Below are positions 11,915-21,636 of a stretch of 27,279 bases of DNA, piece after piece. This DNA comes from Xylaria sp. FL1777. Lineage: Eukaryota > Ascomycota > Sordariomycetes > Xylariales > Xylariaceae. The notes below the pieces were generated by a model. It did not search any database and had not been told where the DNA came from. It saw nothing but the letters and a program-made list of their open reading frames with translations. Position numbers and translations under genes: made by a program. Numbering within the stretch: position 1 is the stretch's first letter; each line of letters opens with the position of its first letter. The DNA lies in NCBI GenBank assembly GCA_022578965.1, contig MU400887.1, positions 1 through 27,279 on the forward strand, given 5' to 3'.

Positions 11915-11999
11915 ATTATTTTTTTACTTTATTATTTTTTTACTTTATTATTTTTTTACTTTATTATTTTTTTACTTTATTATTTTTTTACTTTATTAT
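11915..11999 (+). repeat. 16-bp tandem repeat, five copies
   Basis: The unit attatttttttacttt is repeated exactly five times from 11915 to 11994, with a partial sixth. All units are identical, unlike the strongly mutated surroundings, so the expansion is more recent than most point mutation here. Confidence 0.9.
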
Positions 12000-14900
12000 A
12001 AAACTGCAAACTTTTAACAATTCTAGCTTTAGCTTAATTAATAGTTGCTTTTTAAAAAAACTAATAGCTTTAAAACTTTTAAAATTTATTAAAAAACTTA
12101 GCAAACTAAATAAACTAGCTAATAATGCAGTATTAAAGCATTTATTTAATAACTATATTTGGTATTTTATATAGTATATTTTGCTATAATTAAAATATAA
12201 CTAATAGCGCATATTAAAATATAACTTTATATAAGCTATTATTAGTACTATTTTAAATTATTGTTAATTTAACAAATTATATAAGCTTAAGCTTAAAGCT
12301 AAACAAGTTAAGTTAATTTAGCATATAGTATTTTATTATAATAATATTATATTAGTAGCTTAAATTAGTTATAAAAAAAGCATTATATTGCAAACTGTTT
12401 TAGTTATTATATAAAGTATAATAATTTTATAGTTATGCTTATTAAAACAATTAAAATATAATTAGTTTAATTTAATTGCTTAAAATTTTAATACTTGTTT
12501 ATTATTAATAATAAATAATATAATAAAAGTTAGTTAATATTACATAAATAGTTATAAAAGTATATTTTTACTATTTAATAAAATAATGCTATATAAGCTA
12601 AGTTAGCTTTAAAATGCTTTATATATGTTATTTTAAGCTTAAATAAGCTACTTAAAAATACTTTATTAATTTGTTTTATAATTTCTTATTTAACTAAAAA
12701 ATTATGTTTATAGCTATTAATAAGCTTTATATAGTTTATTAATAAAAAGATTTCTAGATTATATACTTTAATATATATTATATAAAAGTGTTAATTTTAT
12801 AAAATATATTATAGTTTAGCTATATTACTATATTAAGCTTAAATGCCTAAAGATTTATATTGCTTAAAGCTAGATTTTAATAGCAAAATACCTGTTTAAA
12901 AAAACTATAATTTATTTATACTTTAGTTAATTAGCTTAATATATCTTTTGTTGTTTATTTTATAAAAAAAAATACTATTATAAAAAATTACTAGCAATTA
13001 AGTTTTTTAATTAGTAAAATATAGCGCAATATAGTACACTTAATTCTTAAAGCTATTATTTTTATAAATAGCAAGAAAAAGCTTATTGTTATGCGCTATT
13101 TTTTAATAATATAGCTTTAAAAGTTAAAATTTATTTTAATTAAAGTAAAGCGCTTTGTTTAAAAATATAATGCAAATATATGTTTTAATAACTAATAGCA
13201 GTTATATAACAAGTTTATAAAGCTAAACTTTTTTTGTTAAATTATGCTTGCTATTATAGCTTTTAAAATAAAAATAAATATTTGTAATATAATATATATT
13301 GTTTAGTTTAGCTTTGTTGCTTTTAAAAACTTTTTAAATTTATTGCAAAAGTTTAGCTAAGCTATTTAAAATAGTATAACATAAACAATAGCATTTTTTT
13401 TGGTTTTTTATTAGTATTTTAATTTATTAAAAGCACAAAAAGTTAAGCTTTTTAAATTAAAGCGTAAAAAAAAGCTACTAAAAAACAATTAAAATAATTT
13501 ATGCTTTATAATAAATATAAGCAATAGTACATTAAAAAGCTTAACGTTTAGCTATATATAGTTTGCATTATTAAATTACTAATTAATTATAATTAATAAG
13601 CTTAAAAATAAAAATAGTTTAATAGTTAACTTTAAACTAAAATAATTTAAGCTAATTAAGCTTATTAAATAAACTAAAGCTAAACTAAAGTTTAAAAACA
13701 AGCTATAAGTTATTTAGCTAAACATATATATGTTTATAAATATAAAATGCTTTAAAAAATATACTTTATAGTTTTTATAGCAACTAAATAATAAAAATAT
13801 TAAAAGGCAAAAAAATGTATAATAAAAAGTATGCTATAATTTATATTATTATAACTTTAGCTAATTATTAAAGTTATTACTAAAAATATGCTAGTAGTTT
13901 GCGCTTTAAAAAAGAACTATTTTTTGGTTTTTATAGTAAAAGCTTTAAAAATTCTACATAAAACACTTTGCAAATTTATATTAATACTTAAACTTTGCTA
14001 TTAATAGCATAATAAAATATTTTATACTAAAAAAAGTTTAGTAATATATTACTGCTATATTTAATAAAGTAATTAATATAAATATTATATTTTTTTTAGT
14101 TTATAATGCTATAAAAATATTTAAATAAAATAAATAAAAAAAATATAGCTATGTTTTATCTGCTAAGCTTTTTATAATATATTAGCATGCTTTTAATAAG
14201 CATGCTAAGCATTTTACAAACTAAGCATAAATTAAAAATGCTATTAAAAATATACTTTGTTTAACCTTAAAATTAATACTAAAAATGCAAACAAAGCAAC
14301 AGTTAAATATTTATTAAACGCTTAATATATAATTAAGCTAGTTAGCTTTATGCTTAATAGTAGTTATAACTTTTGTTTTATTATTTTTAGTAGAACTAAC
14401 TATAGTTATATTACTTTTAAGTGCTTTTTTTATATATATAAATATATTGCTAGCTATAGATTTACTAATATAATTTAAACTACTAAAGCATAATAAAAAA
14501 TCGCTAGCAAATAATAGTTCTAAAAAGCTAAAAAAAAAGCAAAAAAAGTAAAACATATATAATACTTTGCGTTAATTTATATTTAGCTATAGTTTTTTAG
14601 TTTTTTTTTTTCTTTTTTTGCTTTTTTATAATTAAAGGTATATAGCTGCTGTTTTTTATTACTTTTAATAAATAGCTTGTTTTTATTAGCTAAACTTAAT
14701 ATGTTTTATTATATTAAAACTTTAGTTAGTTAAATAACTTTAATATTAAACTTATTAATTTTAATATTAGCAAATTGTTACTTTTTTTCTATTAATAAAT
14801 CTAGTGCATTAAAAAAATTATATAACGTAATATAGCTATTAATACGTTTTTTAGTATTGCTATTAATATATATTTTGCAAGCATATTTAATAACATTTTA

Positions 14901-17280
14901 GTTAATAAAAAAAAAAATATTACTTATTTTAATATATTTAAAAAAACTATTTTATACTGCTATAAATTAAAGCAATATAAAAGCTTATAACAACTAATTA
15001 ATTAAATATAACAAAAATATTCTGCATAAAGTTTTTGTTATTTTTTATATTAATTATAAAAGTACTATTAATATGCTTTAAAGCTAAATTAATAGCTTTT
15101 TATTTGCTTTTAGCTATAATACATTAAATAAAGCCTAATTATAGTATTTTTATTGCAAGTTTTAGTTTTATAACATTAAAATAAAATAACTAAACAAAAT
15201 ATAACATTTTTAGTTTATAGTTATTAAACTTTCTTTTATAAAAAAAAATAAAAAAATAAAAAATAATTTAATATAGTACTTTATAATTATTAAGCTAAAC
15301 TACTATAGTTATTATAAATAAATATTTTATAATACTTATATATTAATAATAGCTTTAGAACTTAATATTAATTAATTTGCTTTTGTTTTAAGTATATTTT
15401 TTTGTTTAACTTGCATATTTTAACTATTAAAACTATAGAGCTGCAATTTTTTGCTTAAGTAATATAAAATCTATGCTTTTTAATGCTATTTAAATATAAT
15501 CTAGTTAAACTTTATTAAAAAATAATATACTAAATTTAATTAAGTTATAAATTAAGAATGCTAAAATATAAGCATAAAACTTATTATATAGCAATAGTAA
15601 AGCTTAATAGTACTAAACTTTATTTTTTTTAATATATTACTTGTAGCTAAAAAATTGCACGTTATATTTTATAAAAAAATTCTAAAAAGTTTAAAAAATT
15701 AATTAAATAAAATTTAGCGCAATATAAAAAAAAGCTAGTATAAAAAACATTTATTATTTATAGTTATATATATTGCTTGCTTTTATTTAAGCAGTTATTA
15801 TAGCTTAAATAAAAAATATAGTTTTTTAATTTTTATATATTATTGCAAGTTATTTATTATAGTTTTAATAATTTAAGATAATACGAAATAAAGTATTATA
15901 AATTTAATATACTTTAGATATTTTTTTTTTGTTTTTATAAATAATAAAAGTTTACAAAATATAACTAATGTTATTTTATAGTTATATAATGTTTAAAAAT
16001 AAAGTAAACCTTTTTAAATATAATAATTTAAATAAAAAACAAATAATATAAACTAATAAATAATTAGTTATTTTATTTATATAAGCTAAAGTTAGCATTA
16101 AGTAAAAAAAAAGCTATTTTTTTTTAAAAAAAGTAATAGTATGCTATTATAACTGCATAAATAAGCTAAGCATGTTTAAACTAATAACTATAAAACAGTT
16201 AATTAAATTTTATATAATATTTTTATAACTTATGCTAAGATTTTAAACATTATTTTTAAAGTTAAAATTATTATATATAAATATAGCATTTAAATTATAA
16301 GTAATATACTTTAAGTTAAGCTATATATTTATTAATTTAAGTACTAAAACATTAGTTAATTAGCTGTTATATATATAACTTTGTTTAGCTATTTTATTTA
16401 GTTGTTTTAAAACAAACTTATAGCTAATATATATTTTAAATTAAGCAAAAGTATTAATTATTTAAGTTTATATTTTATTATTATAAAAATAAATGCTAAT
16501 AAATTATTATAAAAAATTGCTTATTAAAAGTATATATGCATTTAATAATAAAGCTATAATTATATATGCTTTAGTAATATAAAAAAATAGCATATTAGCT
16601 TTAGTTACGTTATAAAATTTATGCTTAATTTACTAATTTGTAAAAATACTTAGAAAAAAAGCAGCAAAACGTAAAAATGCGTTTTAAATTTAAAACTAAA
16701 AAAAACAAAATAACTTTTTAATTTATTATATATTATAAACATTTTTAATTTAGTAAAGCCTTTTACTAAAAGCTTTAAATGCTTTAAAATTAAATTTAGT
16801 AAAAGCTAGTTGTTTAAATAAAATAAAAAGCTTGTTTTAAAATGCAAAAATATTAGCAATATTATAATTTGCATTGTTTTTTTTAAATTTTATTTAAATA
16901 TTAGTTTTTTAAAAACACTATTAAATTTTAAGGTTTTTTAATATATTAACTATTTTGCGCATTTATAGCTTTAATTAATTATTAGTTATAATTCGTAATA
17001 AAAGCTATTTCTTTAAAAACTAACAAAAATTGTAGCTTTAATTATAATTATAATGCTAGTATTTTTATATGTTTATTGCAACTTATTGCTAGCATATAAA
17101 ATTAGATTTTTTGTTTAAGTTGTTGCTTTTATAATTAGAATTATTTTTAAAGTTAAAAGCAATAAAAGTAGTATTAAAAAAGTTAGTTAATTTAAATATA
17201 AGAAGTAGTATAAACGTTAATATAATAAACTATATAAGCAAGCAAAGTAATTACAAAAGAAACAATAATAAAAAAAACAA
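12000..17280. other. Interior of the 6-kb transposon, no readable gene
   Basis: This is about 5.3 kb of very AT-rich sequence with stops in every frame. Nearly all C residues follow A or G. I see no intact gene, no LTR and no clear long repeat. A transposase gene presumably once lay here, but no motif can be read. The 72-codon minus frame at 14338-14556 ends in a Lys/Thr/Asn-rich stretch and is not recognised. Confidence 0.6.
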
Positions 17281-17576
17281 TATTTCGGTTAAAAAATCCA
17301 TAGTATGTAATACAACAAGAACTAAGCGTTAGAAAAATACAAAAAAAATATAACTATATACAGAATACAATAATTAATTAATTAAGTATAACTTTAAACA
17401 GGTTTAAAGTTGCTACGTAAATAAATTACGGTTTGTTGTTTTTTAAATAAAAACGTAAGCAGAAAAATCAACATAGTTGCTTTAAACTACAATTTTAAGT
17501 TTGTGTTAAAAAAGGTAAAAAAAGTTATAATTAGTAAAGGAGTAATATAGCTAAAGAAATATAAACGCAAGGACTA

Positions 17577-17603
17577 TTTTAGTTTAAGGCACTTAAGATA
17601 AAA
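17577..17603 (-). repeat. Right terminal inverted repeat of the 6-kb transposon
   Basis: The reverse complement begins ttttatcttaagtgcc and continues ttaaactaaaa, matching the left end apart from transitions. The roughly 300 bases inward (17281-17576) retain dinucleotides such as CC, TC and GG that the interior lacks, so this end is less mutated. Confidence 0.75.
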
Positions 17604-17868
17604 AAGTTTGTTAGCTTTGCGTTTTTTGTTAAAACGCTATTATGTTATAATTATATTACTAGTAAATTTTAGTAGCATGTTAGTTGCGTTTTTAACAAAT
17701 AAGTTATTTATTACTATTTTTTCGTTTTTTGTTATATTTACATTTTGCAAATAAAGTGCAACTTATTTAATAAATAAAAATCGCTACGCTAATTTTAGCA
17801 ATCTTAATTATTTAATAATTAGGCTTAAACTTACAAAGTTATAGTTAAATGTAAAGAATTTAAAAAAA

Positions 17869-17957
17869 GTTTAACTAGTTTTTAATTACTTTTAAAAAAA
17901 ACTAATTAGTTTTTAGTTTTAGTTTAAACTAATTAGTTTAGACTAATTATTAACCCT
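17869..17957. other. Spacer between LINE copies C and E, rich in ACTAATTAGT palindromes
   Basis: The motif actaattagttt occurs at about 17900 and 17928, with shorter variants around them. The spacer separates the 5' end of copy C from the first sequence matching copy E. A single TTAACCCTAA appears near 17950 but is not repeated. No gene is present. Confidence 0.5.
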
Positions 17958-17997
17958 AATTATATATAATTAAATGTTTAGTTTTTTTTTAAGTTTT

Positions 17998-18012
17998 ATT
18001 AAGTATTTTTTT
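17998..18012. repeat. Target-site duplication of LINE copy D, left copy
   Basis: The 15 bases attaagtattttttt recur exactly at 19060-19074. Both belong to copy E, whose sequence resumes in register after the second. Confidence 0.85.
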
Positions 18013-19059
18013 CGACCTATATTTTAGTAATAAAGCAGCAGCTTGTAAACATTACATAAAAAGCTTAGTAGCTAAAAAGTTAATCTAAAAAGCAACAAAA
18101 AAAATTAGGACTTTTATTTAAAACATAAAAGCTTAAAAAGCTAAAAACCAAACAAAAGGCAAGCTTATAAATAATAATAAAAGCATAGCTAAAAAAGATT
18201 TAACGTTAGTTTTAAATTTCTAGCAAAAAAAGTAGTTAAAAGAAAAAAAACCTAAAATTGCACTAAAAAATAAATAAATAAACAAATAAAGCTAAACTAA
18301 AATAAGCAGCAGCTATTTAATAATAGCTAAACAAAAGCTTAATAAAAATGAAGCTTTTAAAAAGTATAATAAATTATTAAAGCATAAAGCAGCTATAATA
18401 ATATAAATATGTACTAAAAAAATAAAGCTAAAAGTATTTTTGCATAAAAAAAAAGTTTTAAGCTTTTTTATGCTTTTTTATAAATGCACAAAAAAAAAAA
18501 ACCTTTTTAATATATAGTTTTATATTATAACTTACTAAAAAACAAAAAAAAGCAGCTATAAAAAAGCTTTATAGCTAAGCTATTATAAATTAATAAAAAC
18601 TTATAACTAGCTATAAAAAAGCTTAAAGCTATAAATAATATTACAAAATAGCTATTTATTATTAATAAAATAATAATATATAATAAAGCAATTAAAATAA
18701 AAAGAAATAAGAAAAAAAGAAAAAAGGCAAAAAATAAAAAAAAAACTAGTAAAAAAAACAAAAGCGCTTTTTTAAAAGTCCTAAAAAACAAAAAAAAAGC
18801 TTTTGTGCGCTTTTTAAAAAAATAAAAGGTTTAAAAGCTTTAAAAAAAGTTCTTTTGCTTTTTTAACTATTATTTTCCATTTAGCAAGCTAATTAATAAA
18901 AACTAGTTGTTATAAAGTAAAAAAACTTCGAAATAGTAGCATAAACATTATTACATAGGGTTTTTATTTAGCTTTTTATATAGTTTTACCTATAAATACA
19001 CAAATAAAAAAACCGCGCTATAAAACAACATAGCAGGTTATTAATAATAATAATAAATA
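18013..19059 (+). mobile_element. LINE-type retrotransposon, copy D (5'-truncated, about 1.05 kb)
   Basis: From about 18016 the sequence matches copy B from about 7684 to its 3' end, including the 3' terminal 130 bases and the (TAA)n tail. Exact 15-bp target duplications flank it, and four extra bases (cgac) sit at the 5' junction. Severe 5' truncation plus a simple-repeat tail plus a 15-bp duplication is the signature of target-primed reverse transcription. This copy fixes the orientation of the whole family. The frame at 18525-18791 minus is antisense and equivalent to 144-401 plus; it is not a gene. Confidence 0.85.
19040..19059 (+). repeat. (TAA)n 3' tail of LINE copy D
   Basis: The run attaataataataataaata follows the same 3' end (agcaggttatta) as in copy B and directly precedes the right target-site duplication. 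Confidence 0.8.
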
Positions 19060-19074
19060 ATTAAGTATTTTTTT
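19060..19074. repeat. Target-site duplication of LINE copy D, right copy
   Basis: Exact repeat of 17998-18012 (attaagtattttttt), after which copy E continues in register. Confidence 0.85.
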
Positions 19075-19606
19075 TATTTATATTTTTATTAAACTATAGT
19101 TTTAAAAATTTTATATTATTTTTTAAGTATATTATTTATATAAATGTTATTTTATTGCTAAAAAAATATATTAATTTATTTTTTTAAAATGTAAATTTTA
19201 TTTTATGTTATTTTATTTAGCTTTTATATAATTTTTATGCTATTTTTAAAGCTTTATAGTTTTGCTTTATATTTAAGTTTGCTATAATAAAGTTAATATT
19301 ATTAGCAAAGCTAACTATTATTAGCTTTTAATATACTATAAAATTATTATAAAATATTAAAATATATAAAAAAATAAAATAAAATAAAAGTAAAAACTTT
19401 TAAAAAACTTTAGCTTTTAATATTATTAGCTAAAATATTGATTTATTAAAGCAAAAACATATTATATAGTTTAATATAAAAAAGTTTATTTATATAATTA
19501 TTAAAAAAAAAAGCCTTTTTGTTATAAAATATATATTATTTTTTTTATTAATAATATTAAAAGCTTTTATAATGTTTAATTATAATAAAAACGCTATGTT
19601 TTTTTT

Positions 19607-19642
19607 GCTAATTATTTTTTTTGCTAATTATTTTTTTTGCTA
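19607..19642 (+). repeat. 16-bp tandem duplication inside LINE copy E
   Basis: The unit gctaattatttttttt occurs twice (19607-19622 and 19623-19638), followed by a third gcta. Copy A has only one equivalent unit near 1775-1790, so the duplication is specific to E. Confidence 0.7.
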
Positions 19643-19731
19643 TTTTTAATACTAGTTTAATAGCTATATTTATTAATTATTTTATTTGTTTTTTATTTAA
19701 CTATTTAATAAAAGACTTTTTTATTTAATGC

Positions 19732-19793
19732 ATTTTTTAATTAACTTAGCTACTTAATTAAATGGGCCACCTTTTATGACTTTTGTATACATA
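19732..19793 (+). repeat. Left TIR of the 1.9-kb transposon
   Basis: Reads attttttaattaacttagc, then tacttaattaaatgggccac, then cttttatgacttttgtatac, then ata. The better-preserved arm of the pair. Confidence 0.7.
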
Positions 19794-20582
19794 CGAAAAA
19801 ATCCCTTATTTTTTTATTAATAATTATAGCTAAGTTGTACAAAAAAGCCAACTTATAGCTTGCTTTTTAAGCTTGCGAATACAACTTATGTTTATTTTTC
19901 TAAAGCGCTGCTAAGATTTATAATATCTTTTGTATAACGCTTAGCTAAAAAACATAAGGTTTTAAAAAAAAAACAAAACATTACTACTAAAAACTAGATT
20001 AATTAAACTTAAAGAAAATTTAATTATATAATATATATTTAACTTTGTTATGCAAGCGTTTTTTTTTTAGTATAATAGTGTTAAAAATATAGCTAATTAA
20101 TTGTTAAAACTTTGCAAAAAATGCTTTATAAAAAAAAACTAAACATTAAATTTTATATAAAAATAATTAAAGCTTTAAACGGGTTTTAATTAAAAAATTA
20201 ATTATTAACGAATATTAAACAAAAATCTAATTAAATATTACGTTTAGTTTATATTTGTACAAAAAACAATAACTAATAATAAAATCTATAAAAAAGACAT
20301 TTATAATTTTAATAAAACTAGCTTTACAATAAATAAAATTATGTTTAACTTTATAATTATTACATTTAAGCATATATAAAAACTAAAAGCTGTTTAGCTA
20401 AATAATTTTAAGTAGTTTATAATTATTTAAGCTGTTTTTTTATATAGCTATGTTATATTACTTTATATTATTTTAGCATAGTAAAACTATTTATTTTTTT
20501 AGTATAAAAATATTAAATTACTAAACAATTAACAAGTTAATATAACAAAAAATAGCTAAATAACTAATAAGTAAAGCTTAAA

Positions 20583-20681
20583 TTAAATTAAACATTTTAA
20601 CTAATATATAAAAGTTTATATAAAAAAATATTACTTTAAATTAAACATTTTAACTAATATATAAAAGTTTATATAAAAAAA
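20583..20681 (+). repeat. Tandem duplication, 46-bp match with 53-bp period
   Basis: Bases 20583-20628 and 20636-20681 are identical (core taaacattttaactaatata). Perfect identity in a strongly mutated setting means the duplication arose after most of the mutation. Confidence 0.85.
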
Positions 20682-21246
20682 CACTTTTGCTTTTTAATTT
20701 TTAATAGCTATAAAAGCTATTATTTATACAAATTTAAATTTTATTGCAAAAATAATAATATTATTACTTTTTGTATGCTTTTATATTTTTTTATTATTTT
20801 TAGCTACTTAATATTAATTATTTTAGTTTTTTAAAACAGTTATATAGCAAATAAATTAAATATTTAATATAAGCTTATATTATTTACATTAAAAAAAAAG
20901 ATTTTTTTACTGCGTTTTTTTATATGTTTATTAAAGCTATAACTTTAAATAACATATAAAAAAGTTTTAAAAAAGTAGAATTATTGCTATATAACCTAAA
21001 ATATATAATTAATTAGCTAAATTATTGTTTAATTACGCTTTAAGTTAAACTTTTAAGGTTTTTATTACTTATTTACTAACTTTTTATTATTTTAAATAAT
21101 TTAACTAAAGCAAATTTATTATTTTAATATATTAAACAAAAGATTATATAACATAAAAATAGTTTTTTTATAGCAATTATTATAAAGTTAAACTAAATTA
21201 CGCATAGTATAATTAACATTATATATTATATTATATTATTAAAAAA

Positions 21247-21264
21247 AAAAAGTTGCAACTTTTT
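21247..21264. repeat. Perfect 18-bp palindrome
   Basis: aaaaagttgcaacttttt is self-complementary around GTTGCAAC. It lies inside the 1.9-kb transposon, just before a less mutated patch (about 21300-21480) that also holds the hairpin GCGC-AAA-GCGC near 21439. Confidence 0.5.
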
Positions 21265-21574
21265 GCAAAGTAAATTATTAGCTTAATTAACGTTATTATA
21301 CGAAAAGAACTTAATTATAAAATAAAGAATTTCTTACTATATAAAAAGCAAAAGATTTATAAGCTGCAAAAGATATAGTTAAACAACAAATTTGCAAAAA
21401 CCATAAAAGTACTTGTTGTACGAAAAAAAAAAAAACCTGCGCAAAGCGCTATAAAGCATACAGCAAACTAGGCTATAATGCGCAAACTTGTTAAAACAAA
21501 GTAAAAACATTTAATAAATCAGATTTTAAATAGTTTAAATTAATTATATAAAGAGTTATTAAGTTATTTCTAAA

Positions 21575-21636
21575 TATACATATAAAGGCTATAAAAAGTA
21601 GCTTATTTAATTAAATAGCTAAATTAATTAGGAAAT
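21575..21636 (-). repeat. Right TIR of the 1.9-kb transposon
   Basis: The reverse complement reads atttcctaattaatttagc, then tatttaattaaataagctac, and continues in register with the left arm. GGGCC of the left arm is AAGCT here, the expected product of C-to-T changes on both strands. Confidence 0.7.

Larger units (their letters stand above)
11543..17603. mobile_element. DNA transposon (6.06 kb) with 27-bp TIRs, degenerate
   Basis: LINE copy C is interrupted at the point equivalent to copy A 4747. The inserted block starts and ends with inverted repeats of 27 bases. The flanking sequence suggests a 4-bp duplication, AAGT (11539-11542 and 17604-17607); A-richness makes 2-4 bp the honest range. 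The interior is strongly AT-rich and I can read no transposase. The longest frame inside, 14338-14556 minus, has no recognisable motif. The superfamily cannot be assigned from these ends; no DDE motif is readable. Confidence 0.7.
8727..17868 (-). mobile_element. LINE-type retrotransposon, copy C (split by two later insertions)
   Basis: Three pieces together are collinear with copy A from about 2685 to 5010. They are 8727-9061, 9801-11542 and 17604-17868. The gaps hold a SINE and a DNA transposon, each flanked by short duplications of copy C sequence. C therefore existed before both insertions. Its right end coincides with the 5' end of copy A. The part equivalent to A 1-2684 is missing because B sits at that point; it should lie further left. 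The frame at 10772-11011 plus corresponds to 3951-4208 of A and is antisense, not a gene. Confidence 0.72.
17958..19729 (-). mobile_element. LINE-type retrotransposon, copy E (fragment, split by copy D)
   Basis: Two pieces, 17958-18012 and 19060-19729, are collinear with copy A from about 1155 to 1876. The D insertion lies between them with a 15-bp duplication. E lacks the 3' end (which should continue leftward) and the 5' part (which should continue rightward). Its right limit touches the end of the 1.9-kb transposon. No coding potential remains. Confidence 0.68.
19732..21636. mobile_element. DNA transposon (about 1.9 kb) with 62-bp TIRs, degenerate
   Basis: The ends 19732-19793 and 21575-21636 are inverted repeats with 48 of 62 positions identical, and all 14 mismatches are transitions. 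Total length about 1905 bp and TIR length fit a single-ORF fungal Tc1/mariner-type element such as the Fot1/pogo group; this family call is inferred from size only. The interior has no transposase frame. Outermost bases and the target duplication cannot be fixed, because the left end abuts LINE copy E. The left arm retains GGGCCACC and is much less mutated than the right. Confidence 0.65.

Noticed and set aside
17945..17956. Telomere-like TTAACCCTAA
   Set aside because: A single unit only, with no array; expected by chance in AT-rich DNA.
19770..21430. Similarity between acttttgtatacatacgaaa near 19780 and aagtacttgttgtacgaaa near 21405 as an extra repeat pair
   Set aside because: Direct-orientation match is short and needs gaps; not convincing beside the clear TIRs.
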